A DNA stretch of 64,000 nt from CAYSCW01 sp964449165 (GTDB lineage: Bacteria; Acidobacteriota; Aminicenantia; Aminicenantales; Aminicenantaceae), in contig CAYVAT010000004.1 in NCBI GenBank assembly GCA_964449165.1, positions 1 through 64,000 of the forward strand, given 5' to 3'. The first letter of the stretch is position 1; the number at the start of each line of letters is the position of its first letter. Positions 18,389 to 27,259 of the stretch are shown here, piece after piece. The position numbers and the translations under genes were made by a program. The notes below the pieces were generated by a model that saw nothing but the letters and a program-made list of their open reading frames with translations, was not told the DNA's origin and searched no databases.

Positions 18389-19846
18389 TTATCGCACAAT
18401 AATTTTTCCATCTAAGTTATACTTTTTATAATCGATGCCTAAAATATACAGAATAGTTGGAGCGATGTCTGTTAATTCCCTGTTTATGTACTTTTTGTTT
18501 TTGATGTATGGGCTGTCAAGGAGAAATATTCCATAATAATCGTGTCCATTAGTGTTCTTTTTTATTATGGATTCAAATTGTGTTTTTGTTAATATGTATT
18601 TCTCTGACCACAGTATGATATCAGGAACATTTTTTATATACGGGCCGTGGTAAACATCCATGCGTTCTTTGATCTCAGAAAATATCTTTTCCTTGTTTAA
18701 TTTCTTTATCAATTCATCTTTGATATTCTGGCGTTTATCCTTAATGTATATCCCTGAAGATTCTGAAGATCGACAGTAAGCTTTTGACGATTCAATATCT
18801 ACATCTTTTTTTTGAGGTACTGTATGAAACTTGAATCGCTTTTGGAAGAGAAGGTTGTAAATCGCTCTAGATAATTCAATGATCAATTTATTTTTTGATA
18901 ATATTTTCCAAATGGCTGGATTTATAGACAATATTCTTTTATTCTCAAGTTTTTGTGAGATTTCTTTTTGCCTTCTAGTTTGAAGTATTTCTTTTTCCTC
19001 ACTTTTCTTAAATTTTAAATAATCATATTTTTCCAGTAAATTGTTAAGTCCTACTGTACCTTCATACATTTTGAATCCGTGATCAGATATGATAAAGAGG
19101 TGTGTGTTTTCATCCTTATTTTCCAGAAACCATCCGATGTAGGAGTCTAGTTCTTTATAGAAATGAATAATCTGTTGGTTCTTTTTTTTATTTCTTTTTA
19201 TCATTTCATAATAGAATTTATGTTGTATCCAGTCTGTTCCACTGAAGAGTATGAAAAAGAGATTCCAATCCTTCTTGAATAATTTTTTTGCTATTTCAAA
19301 TTTGTCTCTTTCCAGATTGCGGATATCTTCAATGAATTTTTTTCTGTCATAGTCAACATAGAATTTTTGGTCTGGTACTATTCGGTATTTTTGAAGTTCC
19401 GGCATTTCATGTTTTAATTTTTCGGGGAAAACGAATTCATCTCCTCTGGTGAGTAAACTAGTAAGGATTATATCATCGGTCTTGGGGGGATAACTCACAG
19501 GAAGATTGATTAATATACTGTTCATTCCATGTTCTTTCAGTATTTCATATATGGTTGGACTTTTAATATTCCTGGAAGTTATAGGTCTTAAATCACCCGT
19601 GGCAGGATCTTTATAAAGGAAGTCAAAGATTCCGTGTTTTCCTGGATTACAGCCTGTGGCAAAGGAAGCCCATGCAGGTCCAGTGACAGGAGGAGTTGTT
19701 GATTTTAGTTTTCCATACCATCCTTTTTCCATTATTTTTTTTATATTAGGGAATTCTTCTTTCCATTTATAAAAGAATATCTTTGGTGAGGCTCCATCCA
19801 GTCCAATGACGATAATTTTTTGTTTGTGATTTTTGTTTTCCCTCAT
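18389..19846 (-). CDS. Alkaline phosphatase-superfamily protein (type I phosphodiesterase/nucleotide pyrophosphatase-like)
   Basis: 485 residues. IIVIGLDGASPKIF supplies the first metal Asp (about 17). PPVTGPAWASFATG holds the nucleophilic Thr (about 55) in the position used by NPP-type enzymes. LFIISDHGFKMYEG supplies the Asp-His metal pair, and GHDYYGIFLL contains the late metal His. Family members cleave phosphodiester or phosphomonoester bonds, including phospho-glycan and phospholipid head groups. There is no signal peptide, so a cytosolic role on a phosphorylated sugar or lipid is inferred. It lies between the broken deacetylase and the PA14 gene. Confidence 0.82.
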   Translation of the reverse strand: MRENKNHKQKIIVIGLDGASPKIFFYKWKEEFPNIKKIMEKGWYGKLKSTTPPVTGPAWASFATGCNPGKHGIFDFLYKDPATGDLRPITSRNIKSPTIYEILKEHGMNSILINLPVSYPPKTDDIILTSLLTRGDEFVFPEKLKHEMPELQKYRIVPDQKFYVDYDRKKFIEDIRNLERDKFEIAKKLFKKDWNLFFILFSGTDWIQHKFYYEMIKRNKKKNQQIIHFYKELDSYIGWFLENKDENTHLFIISDHGFKMYEGTVGLNNLLEKYDYLKFKKSEEKEILQTRRQKEISQKLENKRILSINPAIWKILSKNKLIIELSRAIYNLLFQKRFKFHTVPQKKDVDIESSKAYCRSSESSGIYIKDKRQNIKDELIKKLNKEKIFSEIKERMDVYHGPYIKNVPDIILWSEKYILTKTQFESIIKKNTNGHDYYGIFLLDSPYIKNKKYINRELTDIAPTILYILGIDYKKYNLDGKIIVR

Positions 19847-19920
19847 TGAAGTATGATTTTCCGGAGTGAACTTAAATCGTCATCATTGGTATTATGATAA
19901 ACATTTTAGAGTTTTCAGGT

Positions 19921-20898
19921 TTACTGTTTTGATTGACTGAGTTCAGATGGAGGATAGAGAACTCTGTTTCCAACAGTCTTCCTTTTAAATGATGGAGAAC
20001 TCCAGAGTAACTGAATAGTTGCATGGCGTTGATCAAAGTAGTAGTCTAATTTTATTTTATGAAAGCCCTTTTCAAGCTTTGCGTTACCAGGATGTTCCAT
20101 CGTCCTCTTCTTATCCGACCAGGTATCTATTATAATCTTATCATCCAGGAATAATCGGGCACCTTCATCGCTCAGGATATAGAAGGTGTAATCTTCGCTT
20201 TTGTCTATTTTTATTCTTCCTTCCCATGTTACGGAGAATTTACCGCTTATATTTTTTTGAGGATTCACATTTCCCCAACCAAAATCAATTTTCTTATCGA
20301 TTTTTTCTACCTCAGGAGGCCCTGCAAGGTTCATATTATTATAATAACGAGCCAGGAGACCATGTTGTGGGCCAAATTTATTTATGCTGATTTTAACCAG
20401 AAAAAATATGATGACCGCCGAACCAACAAGAGATCCAGTTATAAGAAGTATCTGCCTTACTCTTTTTCTCATTCTTTTCTCTTCAGGGGTTGTCAGTTGA
20501 GTCTTTAAGAATTTGTGAGCTTTATTCAAAAAATTCTCTGTTTTTTCAAAAATATTTTTTACAGTTCTTTCATCAATTTTTAACTCCATCTCTTTCCTGT
20601 AGTTTTCATTCAATTCATGTAAAGAAAGAATTGTCTTAATGCTTTCCTCATCACCCAGGCCCTCTTCCCTGTATTCTTCCTCCAGTGAATTTATATTTTC
20701 ATTGAGATTCTGGAGAGGTTTTTGTTTAAAGGAAAGAAGACTTCTGATAATGATATCCATAGCCTTGGATAAGATGGGAATAGAATCTACACATTCCTTT
20801 CCTTCTATGAGAAGAGAAGCACTTTCTAATCTCTCCTCGGCCATTCTAATCAGGTGGAATATCTCTTTTCTTTTCTCTTTAATTTCTTTTTCTTCCAT
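19921..20898 (-). CDS. Helical (HEPN-like) domain, transmembrane segment and PA14 domain protein
   Basis: 325 residues in three parts. Residues 10-135 are charged helices (RMAEERLESASLLIEGK, then ILSKAMDIIIRSLL) with the look of a HEPN four-helix bundle, but no RxxxxxH RNase motif. Residues 148-170 are one membrane segment. Residues 177-315 form a PA14 domain, starting GLLARYYNNMNLAG, with YTFYILSDEGARLFLDDK and RTMEHPGNAKLEKGFHKIKLDYY. PA14 domains bind carbohydrate on exported proteins, so the C-terminus should face out. AAGGAG lies about 10 bases before the ATG. Function not known. Confidence 0.75.
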   Translation of the reverse strand: MEEKEIKEKRKEIFHLIRMAEERLESASLLIEGKECVDSIPILSKAMDIIIRSLLSFKQKPLQNLNENINSLEEEYREEGLGDEESIKTILSLHELNENYRKEMELKIDERTVKNIFEKTENFLNKAHKFLKTQLTTPEEKRMRKRVRQILLITGSLVGSAVIIFFLVKISINKFGPQHGLLARYYNNMNLAGPPEVEKIDKKIDFGWGNVNPQKNISGKFSVTWEGRIKIDKSEDYTFYILSDEGARLFLDDKIIIDTWSDKKRTMEHPGNAKLEKGFHKIKLDYYFDQRHATIQLLWSSPSFKRKTVGNRVLYPPSELSQSKQ

Positions 20899-21019
20899 GT
20901 ATTCCTCTCCTTATAAGAGTAAATGTATTAAGAATGAGATACTTTATTTTACTCAAAACGAAGAGAATATGGTATTCATAAATTTTTCTGTTTGTGCGTC
21001 GACTGAAGAGTGAACGGTT
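20899..21019 (-). pseudogene. Relic of the C-terminal end of a GT2 gene
   Basis: A minus-strand frame reads NRSLFSRRTNRKIYEYHILFVLSKIKYLIL. It aligns with the C-terminal part of the GT2 at 23350-24240 (SLLKYFRKNGKFYEY then TILFVLTKIRFLL): KxYEYxILFVLxKIxxL is shared. No GT-A core remains upstream. It is best read as a leftover of a former paralogue just before the PA14 gene. The similarity is visible in DNA too (around 20953-20990 versus 23433-23470). Confidence 0.55.
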
Positions 21020-21060
21020 GGTACTGGATAAAGAAAAAATCATTCAAGTTATGCTCATAA

Positions 21061-21118
21061 GAAATCTGCCTTAAATAAATTTTACTCTGGAGAATATTTT
21101 TCACATCCAGCAGATTTC
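21061..21118. repeat. 9-bp perfect inverted repeat, arms 40 bases apart
   Basis: GAAATCTGC at 21061-21069 is the reverse complement of GCAGATTTC at 21110-21118. It sits in the gap between the GNAT-like gene and the relic upstream of the PA14 gene. It may be a terminator-like or regulatory hairpin, but no T-run follows either arm. Confidence 0.35.
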
Positions 21119-21177
21119 AATATTAAGTTGACAAGCTTAACTTGACTGTGATCAAACCTTATCAACAAATCTTATTG

Positions 21178-22335
21178 TTATGTGAAAGGCAAGTCCCCAT
21201 CGCAGAAGTCTAGACATAGTTCACTGGGATCTTCAGGAAATACAGTTTTCTTGGGGGATGAGTGTATGAAGTATCCTCGTTGATAGCGTTGAGTAAGTAG
21301 CCTGAGAGGAAGGTAAGTTTTTATGTGTGGCCAGAGTTTGTATGGTCCCACAATTAATTCTGCCCTCCAACGGGAGGCTTCTCTGAGTGCAAAATCAAGA
21401 ATGCAGAGTATATGAACCTCTTCAGCAAGCGCATAATCCAGGATTTTAAGTAACGTTAGACCCTTTTTCTTGGTGATACTGAAAACAACATATCCGAGTC
21501 GTTCTCCGCTCTGTTTCGAGTAAAGTTCAAAGGGAAGAAACCGGAATAATTCCCTCTGATAAGAGAAGAAGTAGTTAAATGTAGCAGTTGTGTTTTCAGT
21601 GATCCAAGGGTAGCGGATCATCCAGTTGACCGTATCCACATCGCGGTAGAAATAGTATTGACTTTCTGCCAATTTGCAGCCGGTTTTTTCCTCTGGTGCC
21701 AGCACTCCAGATACCAACCTGGCCCCAACACCCGCACACTTATTGCAAGTCGGCAGTCTCAAGAAGTGATAAAAAAACCGCCAGCTCCCGGCATCTGTAA
21801 TGCGTCGGTTTGCCACGAAAAGAGCGTTGAAAAGTCCGCGTATCGCCTTCAGCCGATTTTTCAACCACCACAATAGGGATGACCATGGGAGCAGGTTAAT
21901 GTGTAGATACGGCAGGGAACCCGCGGGTTTAAACCATTGAGGATTTTTTAGATAAAACTTTTCCGCAGCAGGAGTAAGCCCAGCAAGGAGTAAGTCCTTT
22001 TCCAGTGCAATGGCATTGGCCATAATCATCGGGGCCACTGAATGTCCTCGATAAGCTTTGTCCACAAAAAATGTAGAGAGGGCATACACCTTCGATAATT
22101 TTCCTTTATGACAAAATAGACTAGGAAGGATTCCAAGATATCCCACGCAATTATCGCCAGAGTAAGCGACCAGAAGCCCGATATCATCGGGGGAGGCCAC
22201 AGGATTTTTGCTTTGAGCTAAAGCTCTTAAGGCTGGAATTGGAAGTATGGCATAGCGCTCCTGATTTTTTTCTGCATTCTGAGCGAATTCAAGAAGTTTG
22301 CCTACAGGAATGCGTTCTACGATTATTTTTGCCAT
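21178..22335 (-). CDS. GNAT-like N-acyltransferase, probably two tandem GNAT folds
   Basis: 385 residues. The first half shows a GNAT core: LLVAYSGDNCVGYLGILPS (beta strands 2-4), then ALSTFFVDKAYRGHSVAPMIM with RGHSVA at about 96-101, the pyrophosphate-binding turn of acetyl-CoA enzymes. The second half (about 225-370) repeats a strand-helix order, with ERLGYVVFSITKKKGLTLLKILD, like the second fold of double-GNAT proteins. A role in N-acylating an amino sugar of the glycan is inferred from context; the deacetylase next door supplies free amines. GGAG lies 8 bases before the ATG. Confidence 0.65.
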   Translation of the reverse strand: MAKIIVERIPVGKLLEFAQNAEKNQERYAILPIPALRALAQSKNPVASPDDIGLLVAYSGDNCVGYLGILPSLFCHKGKLSKVYALSTFFVDKAYRGHSVAPMIMANAIALEKDLLLAGLTPAAEKFYLKNPQWFKPAGSLPYLHINLLPWSSLLWWLKNRLKAIRGLFNALFVANRRITDAGSWRFFYHFLRLPTCNKCAGVGARLVSGVLAPEEKTGCKLAESQYYFYRDVDTVNWMIRYPWITENTTATFNYFFSYQRELFRFLPFELYSKQSGERLGYVVFSITKKKGLTLLKILDYALAEEVHILCILDFALREASRWRAELIVGPYKLWPHIKTYLPLRLLTQRYQRGYFIHSSPKKTVFPEDPSELCLDFCDGDLPFT

Positions 22336-22473
22336 CTATACACTCCTTTTTTTGTGCTAATATCGGGTTGAAAGGGCACACTTAGTCCTAAAAATAGCAT
22401 CAATCAGTTGTAGATTTTGCCTAAAGACCAATTTCGTGTAGGCCTCCAAAAATTAGATTTAAAATTAATTTAA

Positions 22474-23349
22474 CTATCGAATGCTGTGCAAGAATGAGAG
22501 CATTTTCTGAACTTTTCCTATCCAATCATAGTAACCATTGATCTTCATCTCAAACGTCTTTAGATCATCATTACCATATACAGGTATTCTCTTGAGCGAA
22601 AAGGGATTTGATTTCGCGTTATTGGAGCCATATATACTTGTCACTCCAACCCCATAACCAGCCTTTCTAACCATTTCTTGGTGAGAACGATCAAAATCAC
22701 TCCATGAACCATAGGGATAGGAGAAGGAATTTATTTCTCTGCCGAGTAAATCCTGTATGTAAGTCTTGGATCGTTGGATTTCTGCAAATGCTTGTTTTTG
22801 GGAAAGCTGTGTTAATCTTCGGTGGGAATTAGTATGAGAGCCAAAATCCATGCCTCCTTTGATCATCTTTGAAATCTGGCCTTCAGAAAGGGGGGAATTT
22901 CCTCCGCTCGGGAACAAGGGTTCATTCAGCCATGGGAATAAATTTTTAGAATCGACAAAATCGCATATCAAGAAGAATGTCGCACTAAATCCGTATTTTT
23001 TTAGTATTGGATATGCCTGAATGTAGGAATCGGCATATCCATCATCAAATGTTAAAACTATGGTCTTATGATTAGTTGTGATAGGAGCTTGAATCGTCTC
23101 ATAAAATTCCGCTAAATTAATAATTCTAAAATTATTTTCCTGAAGATAATTCATGTGAAGATTAAATAACTGAGGATCAATGGTAAAGTGACGATGATAT
23201 TTCACATTTCTATAGGCTGAAATGCTATGGTAATCCAGGATTGTCGAAGGATAAATTATTTTATTAATTTCAAAGGGATTAATGAATTTTTTGAGGGAGA
23301 TTATAGGTTTTAAGAATTCCACTAGGTGGTGTATTGTAAGCGCTCTCAT
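22474..23349 (-). CDS. Polysaccharide deacetylase (NodB fold)
   Basis: 291 residues, complete. TILDYHSIS opens the core, and IVLTFDDGYADSY gives the catalytic and metal Asp pair. FGSHTNSHRRLTQL gives the two metal His (H-x3-H). FSYPYGSWSDFD and TSIYGSN are the later motifs. The enzyme removes acetyl groups from N-acetylated sugars. There is no clear signal peptide; the N-terminus is helical and hydrophobic in part. The start ATG directly follows the TAG of the GT2 gene (no gap), so the two are co-translated. It is the intact paralogue of the broken gene at 17328-18213. Confidence 0.88.
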   Translation of the reverse strand: MRALTIHHLVEFLKPIISLKKFINPFEINKIIYPSTILDYHSISAYRNVKYHRHFTIDPQLFNLHMNYLQENNFRIINLAEFYETIQAPITTNHKTIVLTFDDGYADSYIQAYPILKKYGFSATFFLICDFVDSKNLFPWLNEPLFPSGGNSPLSEGQISKMIKGGMDFGSHTNSHRRLTQLSQKQAFAEIQRSKTYIQDLLGREINSFSYPYGSWSDFDRSHQEMVRKAGYGVGVTSIYGSNNAKSNPFSLKRIPVYGNDDLKTFEMKINGYYDWIGKVQKMLSFLHSIR

Positions 23350-24240
23350 CTATGGTTTTCTCCATTTTTGGCATATATTCTTATGTTTTTCATTGAGTTT
23401 TAAAAGCGGAAGGGAAAGTAAGAACCTTATTTTAGTTAAAACGAATAGAATGGTATATTCATAAAACTTTCCATTTTTTCTAAAATATTTCAATAAACTG
23501 GTTTGAAATTCATTTGTTCTTTTCTTCTCCGTCCATTGTTCTGAGCTCTTAGATAAGAAATGTACAGCTGAGACGTGAGGGTAGTGAACAATTTTCCAGC
23601 CTGCTTTCTTCATCCTCCAACATAAATCAACTTCTTCAAAATACATCCAGTATCTTTCATCAAAACTTCCCACTTGATCCAAGCCGTCTCTTCTGACAAA
23701 CATGAAACTTCCCATGATCTGGTCGACTTCTCTGGTATCAGAATGGTCCCAATCCAGCATCAAGTATTCTCTGAAAATTTTAAGGTTGGGAAAGAAATAT
23801 CTCAGACCTATCATCATCGAAAGAAAAACTTTAAAGCTGGGAAACCTTCTGCAGGAATGCTGAAGGCTGCCGTCTGGAAAAGTCAATCTGCAGGAAGAGG
23901 CGCCGACTTCTGGGTTTTTTTCCATGAATTCAAACATACGATCCAGGCAGTCTTCTTGGACAGCGACATCGCTGTTTAAGAAGAGAATATACTTTCCTCG
24001 GGCTCTAGCCAGTCCCTGGTTGTTGGCCCGTCCAAAACCTTCATTTCTCCTGTTCTTGATAAGAGTGACTTCGGGAAATTCCTTCTCCATCATTTCCGGG
24101 CTGCCGTCGGATGAGAAATTGTCAACCACGATGATTTCACAAGAGACTTTTTTGGTGTGAGCTTTTATGGATTCGATGGATTGAGAGAGAAAATATTTGG
24201 TGTTCCAGTTAACTATGATGATGGATAATTCACAGCACAT
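23350..24240 (-). CDS. GT2-family glycosyltransferase (rhamnosyltransferase-like)
   Basis: 296 residues. LSIIIVNWNTKYFL, IIVVDNFSSDGSPEM and LFLNSDVAVQEDCL form the GT-A donor and metal sites. MGSFMFVRRDGLDQVG and WMYFEEVDLCWRMKKAG are the later motifs of the WbbL branch, which includes rhamnosyltransferases. The C-terminal part is basic and amphipathic, followed by a hydrophobic stretch (YTILFVLTKIRFLLSL). It follows the 1005-residue protein gene after 1 base and abuts the deacetylase. Donor not predictable. Confidence 0.9.
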   Translation of the reverse strand: MCCELSIIIVNWNTKYFLSQSIESIKAHTKKVSCEIIVVDNFSSDGSPEMMEKEFPEVTLIKNRRNEGFGRANNQGLARARGKYILFLNSDVAVQEDCLDRMFEFMEKNPEVGASSCRLTFPDGSLQHSCRRFPSFKVFLSMMIGLRYFFPNLKIFREYLMLDWDHSDTREVDQIMGSFMFVRRDGLDQVGSFDERYWMYFEEVDLCWRMKKAGWKIVHYPHVSAVHFLSKSSEQWTEKKRTNEFQTSLLKYFRKNGKFYEYTILFVLTKIRFLLSLPLLKLNEKHKNICQKWRKP

Positions 24241-24241
24241 C

Positions 24242-27200
24242 TCAGGCGACTTTGATCCGGAAGTCTTCGCTGTCGAAAGTGAGGTTGGGGTTGTAGTAAG
24301 GATCAGAGAATAGAGTTTGACCCCATCTGTTTTTCATGTACAAGATTTCATCAGGATTGAGATCATAGCCTCGGCTTGTGGATTCATAGTGGCAGAGCGA
24401 GGAAAATGGAGTATAGACAACCAGATATCCTTTTTCTCTCATTTTAAGGCAGAGATCGACATCGTTGAAGGCTACAGACAGATGGATCTCATCAAACTTT
24501 CCCACTTCTTCAAATATATCTTTTCTGGTCATCATGCAGGCTGCTGTTACGGCACTGTAGTTTCTTATCGTATTCAGCGCTCCAAAATAGCCATTGCTCT
24601 CTGCAGGAAAATGCTTGTGGGAATGTCCGGCCACTCCTCCCAGTCCGAGGACGGTTCCTGCATGTTGAATGGTGTTGTTGGGGAATATTAATTTTGCCCC
24701 GACAGCTCCCACCTCTTTTCTTGAAGAGTGTTCGAGCATGGAAGTCAGCCAACCCTTGGCAATAACTTCCATGTCGTTGTTTAAAAACAGAAGATGCTCG
24801 CCCTTTGCCTTGGTCACGGCAAAATTATTGATCTTCGAAAAATTGAATGCATCCTTGTATTCAATAATTTTGATCTGGCTCTTCTTCCTGATTATCTCAA
24901 AATAATCGCGTGTTTCCTGTTCTTGACTGTTATTGTCCACTATGATGATTTCATAATTTTTGTAATCAGTTTTCTCTTCGATGCTGTCGAGATTCCTTTT
25001 AAGGAACGAGACCATATCTTTCATGGGAATGATGATGGAAACCAGAGGAGAGTCTTTGATGGTTCTTCTTACCCTGTAGCTTTCGAATTGGTCAAAATTT
25101 ATCCCCTTTTCCACAACTCCTTCTATTTTTCTCCTGTGTAAAGCCTCCTGCAACGCTTTCATGGAATTTTCAATATGCGAGATCTTTTCTTTATGGACTG
25201 TGGCTGTGGAGCCCTTTATCTGTCTCCAATGGTAAAGAACCTTAGGGATGTGGAAAATTTTATCTGTTTTCTCAGTAAACCTCAGGAGCAGGTCATAATC
25301 CTGACTCCCTTCAAGCCCCGTGCGGAAACCCTTTATTCGATCAATCATTTTTTTTCGAAAGAGGGAGAAATGGCAGATATAGTTGTAGGAAAGAAATAAA
25401 TCAGGAGACCAATCTGGCTTAAAATAAGGTTCAATCCTTTTTCCTTCAGAGCTTATCTTGTCTTCGTCACTGTAGATGAGATCTGCCTCTGGGTGTTTGT
25501 TGAGAAGCTTCGCATTCTCGTAGAGTGCATCCGCTGAAAGCTCATCGTCATGGTCTAGAAACCCGACATAATCTCCCGTAGCTAAGGATAAGGCCTCGTT
25601 GCTTGCTTCTGAGATGCCTTTGTTCTTTGCCAAGAACTTGATTTTTATTTTATTGTTTTCTTTATATTTAAGAAGAGTTGCTTTTGTCTTGCTTCTGGTT
25701 GAGGCATCGTCCACGATGCACAATTCCCAGTTAGTATAGATTTGGTCGATAACGGATTCTATGGCTTTCTCCAGCCAAATTTTCTCCACGTTGTAGACAG
25801 GCATGATGATGCTAATTTTCGGCAGGAACGGAAATTTTTCGATTTCCTCCTTGGCTTCTCTGATTTTTTCTTCATTCAAAGTGTTCTGCTCGATCCAGAT
25901 GTCATAGAGGTCTTTAGCTCTCAGCATTTCTCTTCTTTTTACTTTTTTCCAGAATGAGGAAAAGCCTTCCCTGGTTAGGGTCAGCATCGCTTTTTGAAGA
26001 GGTGGAAAGACTTTCAGCAGTCTCATATAGAACATTTTCCTGAAGAAATCGGCGAGCTTCCAGACCTTGGATTTCAGTATCATGTTCATGTTGTTTTCGA
26101 TGTTTAGGATGTGAACTTCCTTGTCGTATATATCTTTTTTCAAGCTCTGGATGAGGCTATTTTTTTCTTGGGATTTCCTTTTGAATTCTTTGACTTCCCT
26201 TGAAAAATTCTGGAGATGAACCTTTTGGTCACTTATCTTCTTTTCCAAGTTCAGGATATGGATCTTTTTTTCATAGACTTCCTCTTTATAATTCTGGAGG
26301 TGAATGGTTTGATTTTGGATTAATTTCTCTAACGGCTTTATTTTTTTGTTTAGATGATATATCTGTGAATTCAGTTCTTCTATTTTGTTTTTGTCTTTTA
26401 ATGCCTCCAGAGCGAGAAGTGTCTGAAGGTTTGAGAAGTCTGACCTTTCCAGAGTGAGATGCTTGTATTTTTCCCTGTAATTTTTGAATTTCTCTGAGAT
26501 TTTTCCCAGGATGTATCTGTTCTTCTTCGACTTGCTGATGACAAACATGTGTCGATAAGCAGGCGGCCGCTGGTCGCTTTCATAGTAATTGCGGTTGTAG
26601 AATCTGTCGATGAGTATCGACAATTTTTGGGGATCAGGAAGATCGAGTATATAGTGTTTGACCATCATCAGGAGCAGCCAGTTATTCAAATATCCGCTTG
26701 GAAAATCGCAGTAGCTTATTTTTTTATTTGCCAGAAAAGATTTAATATTTTCTAAGTCAGGAAGACCGTTTTCGATATGTTCTTCCAGTTCTCTATGCTT
26801 GGCTTTCAATGTCTTCCTTATAAATTCATAGAGGATCTTCTCAGCCAGGATGCTGTTCTCTGTCTTAAAGGGCGCTCCTAAAACGACGAAGTCCTTGGTC
26901 GTTTGGAGAAGATTGTCCAAAAATTTTTCTCTTTGACTGGGAGAAATGTGCTCTAGTACATCTTGGCAGGCGAGAACATCAAACGCTTTATGGCAAAGAG
27001 GCATCGCTGTTGCATCTCCCTGGATATATCGGGGCAATCGGCAATCCGCTTTATCCAAGACGATGATTTCGTCTTCAGGAAAAAAATCCATGAGAGGAAG
27101 AGTATCTTGGCCTTCACTGTTCTTGAAATAACCCCCCACATCGAGAATTTTAAGTTTTTTTCTCCCGGTTTCCTCTTTTATGATGGTTATGATTTCTTCT

Positions 27201-27259
27201 GAGGCTCTATACCTCTGGTATTGATCAAAAGGCATATCTAACAGTCTCTCATTGACCAT
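24242..27259 (-). CDS. Multidomain protein: methyltransferase-like, coiled coil, two GT2 domains
   Basis: 1005 residues from the chosen ATG at 27259 (MVNERLL), which has GGAGG 4 bases upstream; a 12-residue longer frame starts at 27295 inside the wzt gene. About 35-200: a class I methyltransferase-like domain (ILDVGGYFKNSEG, VLACQDVLEHISP). About 270-420: repeated heptads with recurring 'HILNLEKK/HLQNF' units, a coiled coil. About 490-720: first GT2 (ISIIMPVYNVEKIW, DDASTRS, FLDHDDELSADAL). About 745-970: second GT2 (VSIIIPMKDMVSFL, VDNNSQE, FLNNDMEVIAKGW, DVDLCLKMREKG). It may couple chain extension with methyl capping and chain-length measurement, as in WbdD/WbdA systems (inference). It overlaps wzt by 11 bases. 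Confidence 0.85.
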   Translation of the reverse strand: MVNERLLDMPFDQYQRYRASEEIITIIKEETGRKKLKILDVGGYFKNSEGQDTLPLMDFFPEDEIIVLDKADCRLPRYIQGDATAMPLCHKAFDVLACQDVLEHISPSQREKFLDNLLQTTKDFVVLGAPFKTENSILAEKILYEFIRKTLKAKHRELEEHIENGLPDLENIKSFLANKKISYCDFPSGYLNNWLLLMMVKHYILDLPDPQKLSILIDRFYNRNYYESDQRPPAYRHMFVISKSKKNRYILGKISEKFKNYREKYKHLTLERSDFSNLQTLLALEALKDKNKIEELNSQIYHLNKKIKPLEKLIQNQTIHLQNYKEEVYEKKIHILNLEKKISDQKVHLQNFSREVKEFKRKSQEKNSLIQSLKKDIYDKEVHILNIENNMNMILKSKVWKLADFFRKMFYMRLLKVFPPLQKAMLTLTREGFSSFWKKVKRREMLRAKDLYDIWIEQNTLNEEKIREAKEEIEKFPFLPKISIIMPVYNVEKIWLEKAIESVIDQIYTNWELCIVDDASTRSKTKATLLKYKENNKIKIKFLAKNKGISEASNEALSLATGDYVGFLDHDDELSADALYENAKLLNKHPEADLIYSDEDKISSEGKRIEPYFKPDWSPDLFLSYNYICHFSLFRKKMIDRIKGFRTGLEGSQDYDLLLRFTEKTDKIFHIPKVLYHWRQIKGSTATVHKEKISHIENSMKALQEALHRRKIEGVVEKGINFDQFESYRVRRTIKDSPLVSIIIPMKDMVSFLKRNLDSIEEKTDYKNYEIIIVDNNSQEQETRDYFEIIRKKSQIKIIEYKDAFNFSKINNFAVTKAKGEHLLFLNNDMEVIAKGWLTSMLEHSSRKEVGAVGAKLIFPNNTIQHAGTVLGLGGVAGHSHKHFPAESNGYFGALNTIRNYSAVTAACMMTRKDIFEEVGKFDEIHLSVAFNDVDLCLKMREKGYLVVYTPFSSLCHYESTSRGYDLNPDEILYMKNRWGQTLFSDPYYNPNLTFDSEDFRIKVA

